DNA of 64,000 nt, taken from assembly GCF_963675965.1 (NCBI RefSeq), contig NZ_OY780935.1:2654501-2718500 (forward strand), in the 5' to 3' direction. This DNA is from an uncultured Celeribacter sp. GTDB taxonomy: Bacteria; Pseudomonadota; Alphaproteobacteria; Rhodobacterales; Rhodobacteraceae. The position numbers and the translations under genes are program-made. Below the pieces are notes generated by a model. The model was given only the letters and a program-made list of their open reading frames with translations, was not told the DNA's origin and made no database searches. Of this stretch, positions 1 through 8,596 are shown piece by piece; position 1 is the stretch's first letter, and each line of letters opens with the position of its first letter.

Positions 1-1372
1 CGACATTTTGATCGACGGTCACCCCGTTGAGATCGCCGGGGTGCAACAGGCCGAGGCGCTGGGCTTTCGCTTCATCCATCAGGAACTCAGCCTCGTGCCG
101 CATTTCACGGCGGTGGAAAACGCGTTCATCGGGCGACCCTATCCGCGCAAAGGTCCCTTTATCGATCGTCATGCGATGCGTCGGGCCATCGAAGATACCG
201 CACGCGACATCGCACCGGATTTGCCGCTGGATATTCCGGTGGGGCAGATGACGACTGGACAAAAGCAACTGGTTGAAATTATTCGCGCTTTGATTGGCGC
301 GCCCGCGCGGCTGGTGGTGATGGATGAACCCACGGCGTCGCTGTCAGACGGGGAAGCCACCCGCCTGCACAAGGCGGTCAAACGTCTGTCTGAGACCGGC
401 GTGGCGGTGATTTTTATCTCCCACCGCCTCGATGAGGTGATGGAGATCTGCGACAGTTTCACAGTTCTGCGCAATGGCTGCACGGTTGGTGCGGGCCGCA
501 TCGACCAGATCGACCGGGCCGGGCTGGTGCATATGATGTCCGGGCGCGAAGAGGTGCTGGGAGCTGCCGACACCCCGCCGGTGGACAGCCCTGTTGTGCT
601 GAAGGTGCGTGATCTGCCATTTGGGGCGCGTGGACAGTCAGTGTCCTTTGATATTCGCGCCGGAGAAATCCTTGGCCTTTACGGGCTTGTCGGCGCTGGG
701 CGGTCTTCGTTGATGAAGTTGATCTGGGGCGCGGCTCCACATGCCGGAGGGCAGATCGAACTGGATGGTGTGCCCCTGCGCGCGGGGCGGATCGGCGACC
801 GGATTGCACGCGGGGCGGCCTATGTACCCGAAGATCGCCGCACAGAGGGGCTGATCACCAGCCGGTCGATCGCGGACAATCTGGCAGTGGCGCATCTGCC
901 GCAGGTGCGCGCGCGTTCGCAGATGCCATGGACCAGCCGTCGCAAGATGGCGGAGCGCAGTGCAACCGTGCAATCCATGCTGTCCGTCAAGATGGGCTCC
1001 CCCTGGCACGGTCCTCTGACCCTGTCGGGCGGCAACCAGCAGAAACTATTGTTCGGGCGCTGGTTCGGCGAACCGACACGGCTTTTGATCTTGGACGAAC
1101 CCAGCCGGGGCGTCGATGTCGGCGCCAAGGCGGAAATTCATGCATTGGCACGTCAGTTTGCCCGTGACGGCGCGGCGGTGTTGATGACGACAAGCGACAT
1201 GGATGAACTCATGGCGCTGAGCGCCCGGGTGCTGGTGATGGCTGGTGGTGAAATCACCGCAGAGCTTTCCGGTGACAGCCTGACACCTTCACGGGTGATC
1301 GACGCGGCCTTTCAGCACGACACAGAGACCTCCACGACAGACACACAGACAGAAAAAGAGACCCACGCATGA
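1..1372 (+). CDS. Sugar-type ABC importer ATP-binding protein (RbsA/MglA family), 5' end cut by window
   Basis: Tandem-domain ATPase that energises uptake of a monosaccharide-like solute at the inner membrane. The reading frame is open from base 2, so the start codon and first Walker A lie outside the window; about 456 of the usual ~500 residues remain. Visible parts: a first-domain signature-like TTGQKQLVE, Walker B LVVMDEPTASLS, then a second domain with the relaxed P-loop GLVGAGRSSL usual for RbsA proteins, signature LSGGNQQK and Walker B LLILDEPSRGVD. It overlaps the permease start by 4 bases, so the two are coupled. Substrate is unknown; the binding-protein gene is presumably upstream of the window. 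Family is certain, substrate is not. Confidence 0.93.
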   Translation, partial: DILIDGHPVEIAGVQQAEALGFRFIHQELSLVPHFTAVENAFIGRPYPRKGPFIDRHAMRRAIEDTARDIAPDLPLDIPVGQMTTGQKQLVEIIRALIGAPARLVVMDEPTASLSDGEATRLHKAVKRLSETGVAVIFISHRLDEVMEICDSFTVLRNGCTVGAGRIDQIDRAGLVHMMSGREEVLGAADTPPVDSPVVLKVRDLPFGARGQSVSFDIRAGEILGLYGLVGAGRSSLMKLIWGAAPHAGGQIELDGVPLRAGRIGDRIARGAAYVPEDRRTEGLITSRSIADNLAVAHLPQVRARSQMPWTSRRKMAERSATVQSMLSVKMGSPWHGPLTLSGGNQQKLLFGRWFGEPTRLLILDEPSRGVDVGAKAEIHALARQFARDGAAVLMTTSDMDELMALSARVLVMAGGEITAELSGDSLTPSRVIDAAFQHDTETSTTDTQTEKETHA

Positions 1373-2301
1373 CTTCCTTTGTCCGGCGCTACGGGACCTT
1401 GGTGGCGCTTTTGGTGATCATCATCGCCTTTTCCATCGCCTCCCCAACCGCCTTTGGTACGCCCAACAACCTGATCAATATCACGCAACAGATGACGCTT
1501 CTGGCGATCGTCGCAATCGGGGCCACGCTGGTGATGGCGGTCGGAGAATTCGACCTTTCGACGGCGGCGGTGGTGTCTTTTGGCGGGATCTTTGTGGTCT
1601 TTCTGTTCAAGGCAGGGGTGCCGGCGCCTTTGGCCTGTCTTGCCGTCCTTGCGGCGGCGGCGGTGTTCGGTGCGGTGTCCGGGTTTATTGTCGCGCGTTT
1701 TGAGGTGCTTTCCTTCATCACCACGCTGGCTGTTGGAACCATCATCGGAGGGATCACCTTCTGGCTGTCCAACGGCGCGACCCTGTTTGGGGACATCCCG
1801 GCAGGCTTTCGCGATCTGGCGCGGGGCAAGATTGCTGGTATTCCGACGCTCACCTTCTGGCTGATCGGCGTGGCCATCTTGGCTTGGGTGGTGCTCGACA
1901 AGGTGGAAATCGGTCGCAGGCTCTATGCCATCGGGGGCAACCGCGAGGCAGCACGGCTTGCCGGGGTGCGCATCGTGTCGAACACGATGGCGGCTTTCAT
2001 CGGATCGGCCATGTTGTCGGCACTGGTCGGGATGCTTTTGACCGCACGGATCGGCAGCGCCAATCCGACGGGCGGGGGCGGTTTCCTGCTGTCGGCCTAT
2101 GCCGCCGTTTTTCTGGGCATGACCGCATTTCGCGAAGGCGAAGCCAATGTCCCGGGCACGCTTGTCGGTGCGGCCATCATCGCCGTTGTCGGCAATGGCC
2201 TGACCATTCTGGGCGTGTCGACCTTCATGCAGGACATCATCACAGGGATGATCATCCTCGCCGCCGTTCTGGTGCGCCGCACCGGAACGCAAAGCCGTTG
2301 A
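1369..2301 (+). CDS. Sugar-type ABC importer permease (RbsC/BPD_transp_2 family)
   Basis: Inner-membrane channel partner of the preceding ATPase. It is 310 residues long, the normal size, and rich in hydrophobic helices from residue 8 onward. It carries the family's conserved loop (IGGNREAARLAGV, about residues 188-200), which contacts the ATPase, and ends with a last helix near IITGMIILAAVLV. The start ATG overlaps the ATPase stop. The gap to the TrpB-like gene is only 14 bases, so importer and enzymes form one transcription unit. RbsC-type permeases act as homodimers, so no second permease is needed. Confidence 0.93.
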   Translation: MTSFVRRYGTLVALLVIIIAFSIASPTAFGTPNNLINITQQMTLLAIVAIGATLVMAVGEFDLSTAAVVSFGGIFVVFLFKAGVPAPLACLAVLAAAAVFGAVSGFIVARFEVLSFITTLAVGTIIGGITFWLSNGATLFGDIPAGFRDLARGKIAGIPTLTFWLIGVAILAWVVLDKVEIGRRLYAIGGNREAARLAGVRIVSNTMAAFIGSAMLSALVGMLLTARIGSANPTGGGGFLLSAYAAVFLGMTAFREGEANVPGTLVGAAIIAVVGNGLTILGVSTFMQDIITGMIILAAVLVRRTGTQSR

Positions 2302-2315
2302 GACAGGGGTAGACC

Positions 2316-3509
2316 ATGGAATTGGATGCACATATCGCAACCGAAACAGGACGGTTCGGCAGTTTTGGCGGGCAATTCGTCGCCCCGGTATTGCTGCCGG
2401 TTCTGGATCGGCTGGAAGACGGGTTTCATGACGCCTGGGCCGATCCCGCGTTCCGGGACAGGCTGACGCTTTTGCTGAACCGCTATGTCGGGCGTCCGAC
2501 GCCGCTGTTCGACATTCCGGCCTTCCCGCGTGAGGCGGGCGGGGCACAGATTGTGCTCAAGCGCGATGATCTGACCTTCAATGGCGGCAACTATGCCAAT
2601 TCGGCTGTCGGGCAATGTCTGCTGGCCAAGCGCATGGGGCTGGAGGCCGTGGTCTGTGAGACCGGCTCGGGGCAGAACGGTATTGCGACCGCTGCCGTGG
2701 CGGCGCGCTTTGGCATGGGGTGCACGATCTACATCGGTGCCAGTGATGCGGCCCGGCAGCCCACAGCGGTCAAGAAAATGCGCCTGTTCGGTGCCGAGGT
2801 GAAGATCGTCGACGATGCCGATCAGACCCTGAGCGCCGCCCTGAGCGCGGCGATGCGGCATTGGATGGGCACGAGCGACACCACGGCCTATGTCGCAGGG
2901 GCCCCCATCGGTCCGCATCCCTATCCCGCGATGGTGGCGGCGTTTCAGGCGGTGATCGGTCGCGAAACCCGGCTGCAGTTGATCGATCACGGGCTAGCCC
3001 CTTCGGCCTACGTCTCGGCCGTCGGTGGTGGGTCTTCGACCATCGGATTGTTTTCGGCCTTCTGGGGCGATCCGCAGGTGCGTCTGATCGCCGTCGAAGG
3101 GGGTGGGGCGGACGATGGTTCTGCTGCTCATGCTGCGCGGTTGTCTCGCGGGCGGCGGGGCATCTTTCACGGGGCGGAGACGCTCGTGCTGTCCGATGCG
3201 CAGGGGCAGATCATGCCGACGCGGTCCATCGCACCGGGCCTGTCCTATCCGGGGTCGGCCCCGCAACTGGCCGATCTGGTCGAGAGCGGTCGGATCGAAA
3301 CTATGGCGATTTCCGATGCCGAGGCCAAAGAGACGGTTCTAAGACTTGCGAAGCGCGAAGGTATTCTGTTGTGCCTTGAGGCCGGTCACGCGCTGGCTGC
3401 GGCAGAGCGGTTGGCTCTGGAAATGGGGCCGGAACAATCGGTTGTCGTGATGGCGCAATCGTCCGGGGACAAGGATATCGAAACTCTGACCGAGGAGATG
3501 ACCGAATGA
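2316..3509 (+). CDS. TrpB-like protein lacking the PLP lysine (pseudo-tryptophan-synthase beta)
   Basis: A full-length (397 aa) member of the tryptophan synthase beta fold. It has the FGGQFV start, LKRDDL, ETGSGQNGIATA (about 115-126), the phosphate loop GGGSSTIG (237-244), EAGHA (355-359) and a terminal GDKD. The cofactor residues are altered. Where TrpB has GAHK, this protein has GGNY, so the Schiff-base lysine is Tyr93. The equivalent of Asp305 is Ser310 (GLSYPG), and the serine contacting the pyridine nitrogen (Ser377 in enteric TrpB) aligns with Gln381. Glu115 (TrpB Glu109) is kept. It therefore should not run the normal PLP beta-replacement reaction. ATG with CAGGGG upstream. It overlaps trpA-like by 4 bases. 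It could be an allosteric partner of the TrpA-like protein or a new enzyme; function unknown. Confidence 0.85.
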   Translation: MELDAHIATETGRFGSFGGQFVAPVLLPVLDRLEDGFHDAWADPAFRDRLTLLLNRYVGRPTPLFDIPAFPREAGGAQIVLKRDDLTFNGGNYANSAVGQCLLAKRMGLEAVVCETGSGQNGIATAAVAARFGMGCTIYIGASDAARQPTAVKKMRLFGAEVKIVDDADQTLSAALSAAMRHWMGTSDTTAYVAGAPIGPHPYPAMVAAFQAVIGRETRLQLIDHGLAPSAYVSAVGGGSSTIGLFSAFWGDPQVRLIAVEGGGADDGSAAHAARLSRGRRGIFHGAETLVLSDAQGQIMPTRSIAPGLSYPGSAPQLADLVESGRIETMAISDAEAKETVLRLAKREGILLCLEAGHALAAAERLALEMGPEQSVVVMAQSSGDKDIETLTEEMTE

Positions 3510-4366
3510 GCACGCCGATACCCTGTGGGCAAACCACGCCGGAAACGCAACGGATCGCGGCCATGTTCCGGCGTCTGAACGACGTGCAACGACCGGCCTT
3601 TGTCACCTATACGGTTGCAGGGGATCCGTCCTTTGAGGCCTGCCTTGCGCGGTTGCATCAATTCGTGGCCTCGGGCATCGATATGATTGAAATCGGCCAC
3701 CCGTTTTCAGATCCGATCCTCGACGGGGCGACGATTCAAAAGGCCAACATCCGGGCGCTGTCCGCCGGTGGCAATCTGGAGCAGACGCTGGAGCTTTGCG
3801 CCGCCTTTCGCGAGCAGGATACCACCACGCCACTCATTCTAATGGGCTATGCCAATCCTCTGGCTGTGATGGGATACGAACGCTTCGCGGCACGCGCTGC
3901 AGCCGCGGGGGTGGACGGCCTGATTGCCGGGGATTTTCCGTTGCGGGAAGCCGGGCCTTTGCTGGATGCGTTGGCGCAGCATGGCCTGTATATGATCCCG
4001 ATGGCGGCGCCGACGCTGGCGCCCAAGGATTTCACATCGGAGCACCCGGCGGTGGGGGGCTTTCTCTACTGCATCCCGGTCGTGGGGCCCACCGGAGGTC
4101 CCTCTGCCTCGATCGATGCCATTGCCGAAGGGGTGGCCAGATGCCGGGCGGAAAGCCCGTTGCCGGTGATGGTCGGATTTGGGGTCAAGACCGCGGCCAT
4201 GGCGGCAGATGTCGGTCGGGTGGCCGATGGGGTGATCGTGGCCACGGCGCTGATCGATCTGTTTCAGGAGGCGGCACAGGACAAAGATGCTGCAAGCGCG
4301 GATTTCCTTAGCTACGTCGGGCAGGAGATCAGCACGTTTCGCAAGGCGATCGACGCCGCGCGGTGA
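3506..4366 (+). CDS. TrpA-like protein (tryptophan synthase alpha fold), probable lyase of unknown substrate
   Basis: A 286-residue TIM-barrel protein of the TrpA family. TrpA normally splits indole-3-glycerol phosphate by a retro-aldol reaction. The motif EIGHPFSDPILDGATIQ holds both catalytic acids, Glu62 (TrpA Glu49) and Asp73 (TrpA Asp60). GYANP (near 114) and GFGV (224-227) are also typical. The C-terminal phosphate-binding Gly-Ser pair of TrpA reads VATALI here (245-250), and the SRSGVTG loop has become PVVGPTGG, so the substrate pocket differs and may not bind a phosphate. Translation is coupled to the TrpB-like gene (ATGA overlap). The sugar importer nearby argues for a catabolic lyase rather than tryptophan synthesis. 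Inference only. Confidence 0.83.
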   Translation: MSTPIPCGQTTPETQRIAAMFRRLNDVQRPAFVTYTVAGDPSFEACLARLHQFVASGIDMIEIGHPFSDPILDGATIQKANIRALSAGGNLEQTLELCAAFREQDTTTPLILMGYANPLAVMGYERFAARAAAAGVDGLIAGDFPLREAGPLLDALAQHGLYMIPMAAPTLAPKDFTSEHPAVGGFLYCIPVVGPTGGPSASIDAIAEGVARCRAESPLPVMVGFGVKTAAMAADVGRVADGVIVATALIDLFQEAAQDKDAASADFLSYVGQEISTFRKAIDAAR

Positions 4367-4449
4367 TGTGATCCCGCCGATCAAAGGTTGCTGTCTGCAG
4401 GCCACTGCGCTAGCCCGAAAGGGAGTGACGGACAGTGAAGGGACAGAGC

Positions 4450-5235
4450 ATGAAAATCGGATTTATCGGCACAGGTGTGATTTCCGACGCGGTGATCACC
4501 GGCATGATGCGGGCAGGGATCGCGGTGGAGGAAATTATCGTCTCGGCCCGCAGTCATTCCATTTCTGCGGCTTTGGCTGAACGCTACGACGTGGTCCGGG
4601 TCTGCGAGGACAACCAGCAGATCGTCGATAACAGCGATCTGTTGTTTCTCGCTGTGCTGCCGCAGGTTGCAGAAAAGGTTCTGTCCCAGCTGCAGTTCCG
4701 CCCGGATCAGGAAATCGCCAGCCTGATTGCCACTGTGCCGGTCGAACAGATCACCGGCTGGGGTGGTCCTGTGGCACGGATCACCCGTGCTGTGCCTCTG
4801 CCGCCGGTGGCAGACCTGCGAGGTGTGACGGTTCTGTCTGGCCCCTCCGTACGCCTGGAAATGATTTTCAAGGCGCTGGGCGGGATCATCGTCACCGAAA
4901 GCTTGCAGGAATTCGACGCCTACACCACGCCGGGATCGGCGATGGGGCTGTATTTCGGCGTGCAGGAAATCATGGCCGACTGGATTGTCGCACAGGGCGG
5001 CGATCTGGGCGATGCGCGCCGGTTTCTGGCCAGTGTTTTCGCCGCACTCTCGCAAACCGCAGAGATCTCGTCAGAGAGCTTCAGTGACCTGCGTGTCGGC
5101 CATTCGACACCCGGTGGGCTGAACGAACAGATGTTCCGTGTGTTCTGTGAACACGGCGGGAAAACCGCGCTCACAGGGGCGATGGATTCCGTGGCTGCCC
5201 GGATCGCGGCGGCGCGTCAGGACGGGGATGGATGA
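4450..5235 (+). CDS. ProC-like NAD(P)-dependent reductase (pyrroline-5-carboxylate reductase family)
   Basis: The protein opens with an N-terminal Rossmann fold, MKIGFIGTGVISDAVITGM, followed by a C-terminal dimerisation region containing VGHSTPGGLNEQMF (about 218-231), which matches the TPGGxxE signature of ProC proteins. Members reduce cyclic imines or related substrates. ATG 4450 was chosen over GTG 4435 because AAGGGACAG sits just before it. The gene follows the TrpA-like gene by 83 bases, same strand, and closes the operon. A housekeeping proline role is unlikely given this setting, and reduction of the product made by the upstream lyase is a reasonable guess. Length 261 aa is usual for the family. 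Confidence 0.8.
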   Translation: MKIGFIGTGVISDAVITGMMRAGIAVEEIIVSARSHSISAALAERYDVVRVCEDNQQIVDNSDLLFLAVLPQVAEKVLSQLQFRPDQEIASLIATVPVEQITGWGGPVARITRAVPLPPVADLRGVTVLSGPSVRLEMIFKALGGIIVTESLQEFDAYTTPGSAMGLYFGVQEIMADWIVAQGGDLGDARRFLASVFAALSQTAEISSESFSDLRVGHSTPGGLNEQMFRVFCEHGGKTALTGAMDSVAARIAAARQDGDG

Positions 5236-5281
5236 ACGCGAGACAGGCGCTGTCGTTTCGTTCCATTCTGCGTAGATCAGC

Positions 5282-8200
5282 TTAGTAATCGCGTTCAAAG
5301 AACACGCCCAGACCAGTTTCCCCGTCAGAAGAGGCCGAGCCTTTGACTGTGACGCTCGGCGTGGCGTCGAGGTTCAGGTTGATCACAGATTGGCCTTCGT
5401 TGTTGATGGTCACATCCGTATAGATCTTTTCCGACAGGTATTTTCCGACCTTCAGCGAACTGGTTCCGGTCTCCGATGTCTGCAGGTCGATGTCATCCAG
5501 TCCGAAACTGTTGCGGATGGAGGCCGCCAGACCATCATTTTTGCCGGTCAGCGTTGCGACCGCGGCGGCCATCTGCGCGGCCTGCAAGGCGGAGACTTCG
5601 CTCAGGCCCCGTCCAAACAAAAGCTGGGCCAGAATTTCTTCCTGAGGCAGTTGGGGAGAAGACGATAAGGTCAATTCGGGTTCGCTGACACGGCCTTCGG
5701 TGATGATCTGCACGGTCAGTTCGTCGTTTGAGGTTTCCGCAACCAGTCGCATGACCGGGTCCAGTTCACCCTGCAGGGTCAATGTGCCCTCAGTCATGAC
5801 GATGCGCTTGCCAAGGATCGACAGGCGTCCGCGGATCAGGGAAAACTGACCGACCGGGATAACGTTTTGCGTGGTGCCCCGCACCCGAAGGCTGCCCCCT
5901 AGTTCCGTGTCCAGCCCGCGCCCGCGGATATAGATCTTGCCCGGCGCATCGACGCTGAGATCCAGCCCATATGCCATGCTCGTGCCGCTGCCGTTTCCGC
6001 TGTCTTTGACGATCAGCCCGGCGCGGTTGCGGGTGCGGGTGACCTTGGCGGGTGTGTTGATATGGGTGATCTCGGGGATGTCTCCACCGCTGCCAAGGGC
6101 CGAGGGCGACACACTGACATTGGTTTCGCCCAGTGTGAGTGCACCGGTGATGTTGGCCCCGCCCGTCAGACCGCCATTGACGGCCACATTGCCGTTCACC
6201 GACGTCTGGTAAAGTGTGGGGTCGACGACTGCCAGATTATTGAGCGCAATATTCAGATCTGCGGGGATGTTGCCGGTCAGGCCGACACGCCCGCTGGCGG
6301 TCAGGCCCCCGCCGGCGTCCGCGCCGAGCGCGAAATCGAGTTGAGCGGCTTCATTCCCCAATGTGACGATGCCCCGGTCGACCGTCAAAGCCATGTTCGC
6401 AGCCGACACAATCACGCGCGACCCGCTGGCAATCTGTACAGTGCCCGAGACCGAGGACAAGGCCAGCGGTCCGTTCAGTGACAGATCGTAGCTGGCGGTG
6501 CCCTGTGTCAGCGCGGCATTGGTCAGGGTGTTCGACAAGCCGAGTGGCGCGCGCCCGGTCAGGCGCAGATCGGCGGTGTTGGCGTCTTGCGCGACGGTGC
6601 CGTTCAGGGCAACCGTGGCTCCACCGGGGCCGGTGAGATCGGCCTGAGTCTGCCATGGTCCATCCGCCGTGTTGCGGTCGACGGTGGCATCCAGCGTCAG
6701 CGGTCCGCTCAGCCCGACGCCCAGCCGGGCCACGTCGTCAAGGCTGGCTTCCAACTGGAGCGCTCCGTTGTCAGAGGACAGCGTGCCCTCAGCGGAGGCC
6801 TCCAGCGGCCCGGTGCTCAGTCTGGCCGTGCGCAGTGTGACGCCGGTTTCGTCGCGTTTGGCCGACAGAAGAACGCGACTGTCGCTGCCGGTGACCGCGT
6901 CGAGTTGTTCGATGCCAAAGCGCAGGTCGGTGCCGGTGGCCTCGGCTTCGATATCGAAGCCACCGTTGAGCGGCACATAGTTGAGGGTTGCTGTGGCGGT
7001 AAGCGCCCCGGACAGATCTTGCCCCGATAGCTTGGCAAACCGGGCCAGCCGGGGCGTCTGGAGTTGCAGATCGCTGTTGATTTCCATCCCGTCGTCAAAG
7101 CCACTGATCGTGGCCGAGCCGGTCAGTGTGGTAGCGTCGGTCCTCAGGGCGAAATCGTTGATCTCGACCGGATCGCCTTGGCGCCAGACGATGCTCGTGT
7201 TCACCTGCGGTGCGCTGCCAATGGCGTCCTGCAGCGCCGCATCGTCTGAGGCCAGACCATCAACACGGGCGACGATTTCCGCCGTGACCGCGCCAAGCAG
7301 GGACAAGCCGTTTTCGCTGCGGTTGCGCGTGATCGTGCCGCTGGCGTCGATCTCAGCCTGACCGATGTCGAGACCGTCCTGAGCATATCCTTCCATGGCA
7401 ATCTGGGCGGTCCAGAGCTCGTCCTTTTCGGCATCGTAGCTGGCGGTGATATTCGCCTGATCGACATAGGACCGCGCCGACCCAAGGGGCAGAAGCGTCG
7501 GGCGCCCGTCATTGCTTCCAATCGAACCTGAGACGGCGAAAGACTGCGGCAGACCATCGGTTCCAATCCGCGCGGCGCCGACCAGTGCAAGCGCCTGCGT
7601 CGACAGGCTGAAGCGTTCCAGATCGAAACTGCCCGCCGGATAGGACACACCGCGGGCGGACAGCTGAGACGCGGGACCAAAGAACCGCGCATATTCCGCG
7701 CTGAACAGTGGCGTCAGATCGCCGGACAGTTCGGCGGTGAAGGCCCGCGGTGCCGGGGCATCGGGCGCATCGGGATCGGGTTCGGCCTGCAGGGCAACGG
7801 TGCCTGTCAGCCGTTCCTGGCCCTGGGTGGCCAGCGTGATGTCGGCGGCAAAGCCATCAAGCGGGCCGCTGCCCTTTGCCGTCAGATCCAGCGCCGGGGC
7901 ACCGGGTAAATTGGCCAGTGTCGCGATCAGCCCGCCCTGGCTTTCGCTCAGAGAAAGATCAAGATCGAGCACCTCACTGGCGTTGTCATAGGACACATCG
8001 ACGCCAAAGGCCCCCTCGGCGCCGTCGTCTATCCGGGTGATGTCGAGATGAGTTTGTCCCGATCCGTCCGCGAGTTTTGCAGATCCCGACAGCGACAGCT
8101 CCACTGCCTGACCGATTTTCAGAACCGGCGCGCCAAGGCGAACGCGTTCGGCTTCGATGGCACCAATGTCGATGGAAACCGGCAGGTCCGGCAGGGCAAA

Positions 8201-8596
8201 CGGGGTGGCTTCCGGAGACGGTGCGTCGCCTTCGGGCAGGGCAGCGGGCAGGCGGTCGAACAGGATTTCGCCCGCTGCAATGCGTGTGACTTCCACCCGG
8301 CCAGACAACAGTGCTGTGCGGCTCCAGTCCAGTTCGGCGTCGCGCAGGGTGAACCAGACACCTTCGTCATCGGCGATGGTCAGCTCTTCCATCGTCGCGG
8401 TGGAGGACAGCAGGCCTTTGAACCCCTCGATGCGGATGTCTCGGCCTGCGCCCGATAGGTTGTCTTCGAGAAAGCCGACGATCATGGAGCGGTCGCGGGC
8501 AGTTTCCGCGGTTGTGCCCACCTCGTCTGTGCTGTCTTGGGCGATGGTGGCCACAGGCAGGGTCATCGCTAGGGCAAGGGGGATTAACTTTTTCAA
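5282..8596 (-). CDS. tamB: TamB, translocation and assembly module inner-membrane-anchored subunit
   Basis: A large (1104 aa) periplasm-spanning AsmA-like protein that works with TamA and carries lipid or outer-membrane protein cargo across the periplasm. It begins with a signal-anchor (MKKLIPLALAMTLPVATIAQ), continues as long runs of alternating beta-strand sequence, and ends with the conserved TamB/DUF490 domain: RVRGTTQNVIPVGQFSLIRG, a segment resembling GTLTLQGELDP, an EEILAQLLFG stretch and the ending GLGVFFERDY. The start is TTG, overlapping the tamA stop, so the pair is translationally coupled. The gene converges with the ProC-like gene, 46 bases away. Confidence 0.93.
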   Translation of the reverse strand: MKKLIPLALAMTLPVATIAQDSTDEVGTTAETARDRSMIVGFLEDNLSGAGRDIRIEGFKGLLSSTATMEELTIADDEGVWFTLRDAELDWSRTALLSGRVEVTRIAAGEILFDRLPAALPEGDAPSPEATPFALPDLPVSIDIGAIEAERVRLGAPVLKIGQAVELSLSGSAKLADGSGQTHLDITRIDDGAEGAFGVDVSYDNASEVLDLDLSLSESQGGLIATLANLPGAPALDLTAKGSGPLDGFAADITLATQGQERLTGTVALQAEPDPDAPDAPAPRAFTAELSGDLTPLFSAEYARFFGPASQLSARGVSYPAGSFDLERFSLSTQALALVGAARIGTDGLPQSFAVSGSIGSNDGRPTLLPLGSARSYVDQANITASYDAEKDELWTAQIAMEGYAQDGLDIGQAEIDASGTITRNRSENGLSLLGAVTAEIVARVDGLASDDAALQDAIGSAPQVNTSIVWRQGDPVEINDFALRTDATTLTGSATISGFDDGMEINSDLQLQTPRLARFAKLSGQDLSGALTATATLNYVPLNGGFDIEAEATGTDLRFGIEQLDAVTGSDSRVLLSAKRDETGVTLRTARLSTGPLEASAEGTLSSDNGALQLEASLDDVARLGVGLSGPLTLDATVDRNTADGPWQTQADLTGPGGATVALNGTVAQDANTADLRLTGRAPLGLSNTLTNAALTQGTASYDLSLNGPLALSSVSGTVQIASGSRVIVSAANMALTVDRGIVTLGNEAAQLDFALGADAGGGLTASGRVGLTGNIPADLNIALNNLAVVDPTLYQTSVNGNVAVNGGLTGGANITGALTLGETNVSVSPSALGSGGDIPEITHINTPAKVTRTRNRAGLIVKDSGNGSGTSMAYGLDLSVDAPGKIYIRGRGLDTELGGSLRVRGTTQNVIPVGQFSLIRGRLSILGKRIVMTEGTLTLQGELDPVMRLVAETSNDELTVQIITEGRVSEPELTLSSSPQLPQEEILAQLLFGRGLSEVSALQAAQMAAAVATLTGKNDGLAASIRNSFGLDDIDLQTSETGTSSLKVGKYLSEKIYTDVTINNEGQSVINLNLDATPSVTVKGSASSDGETGLGVFFERDY

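Noticed and set aside
1312..2547. 411-codon minus-strand frame over the ABC permease
   Set aside because: Arg/His-rich with no domain features; the plus-strand permease is a full-length family member.
2316..4366. Housekeeping tryptophan synthase genes trpB and trpA
   Set aside because: The PLP lysine and other cofactor residues are missing in the beta-like protein, the phosphate site is changed in the alpha-like one, and the neighbours are a sugar importer and a ProC-like gene rather than trpF or accD.
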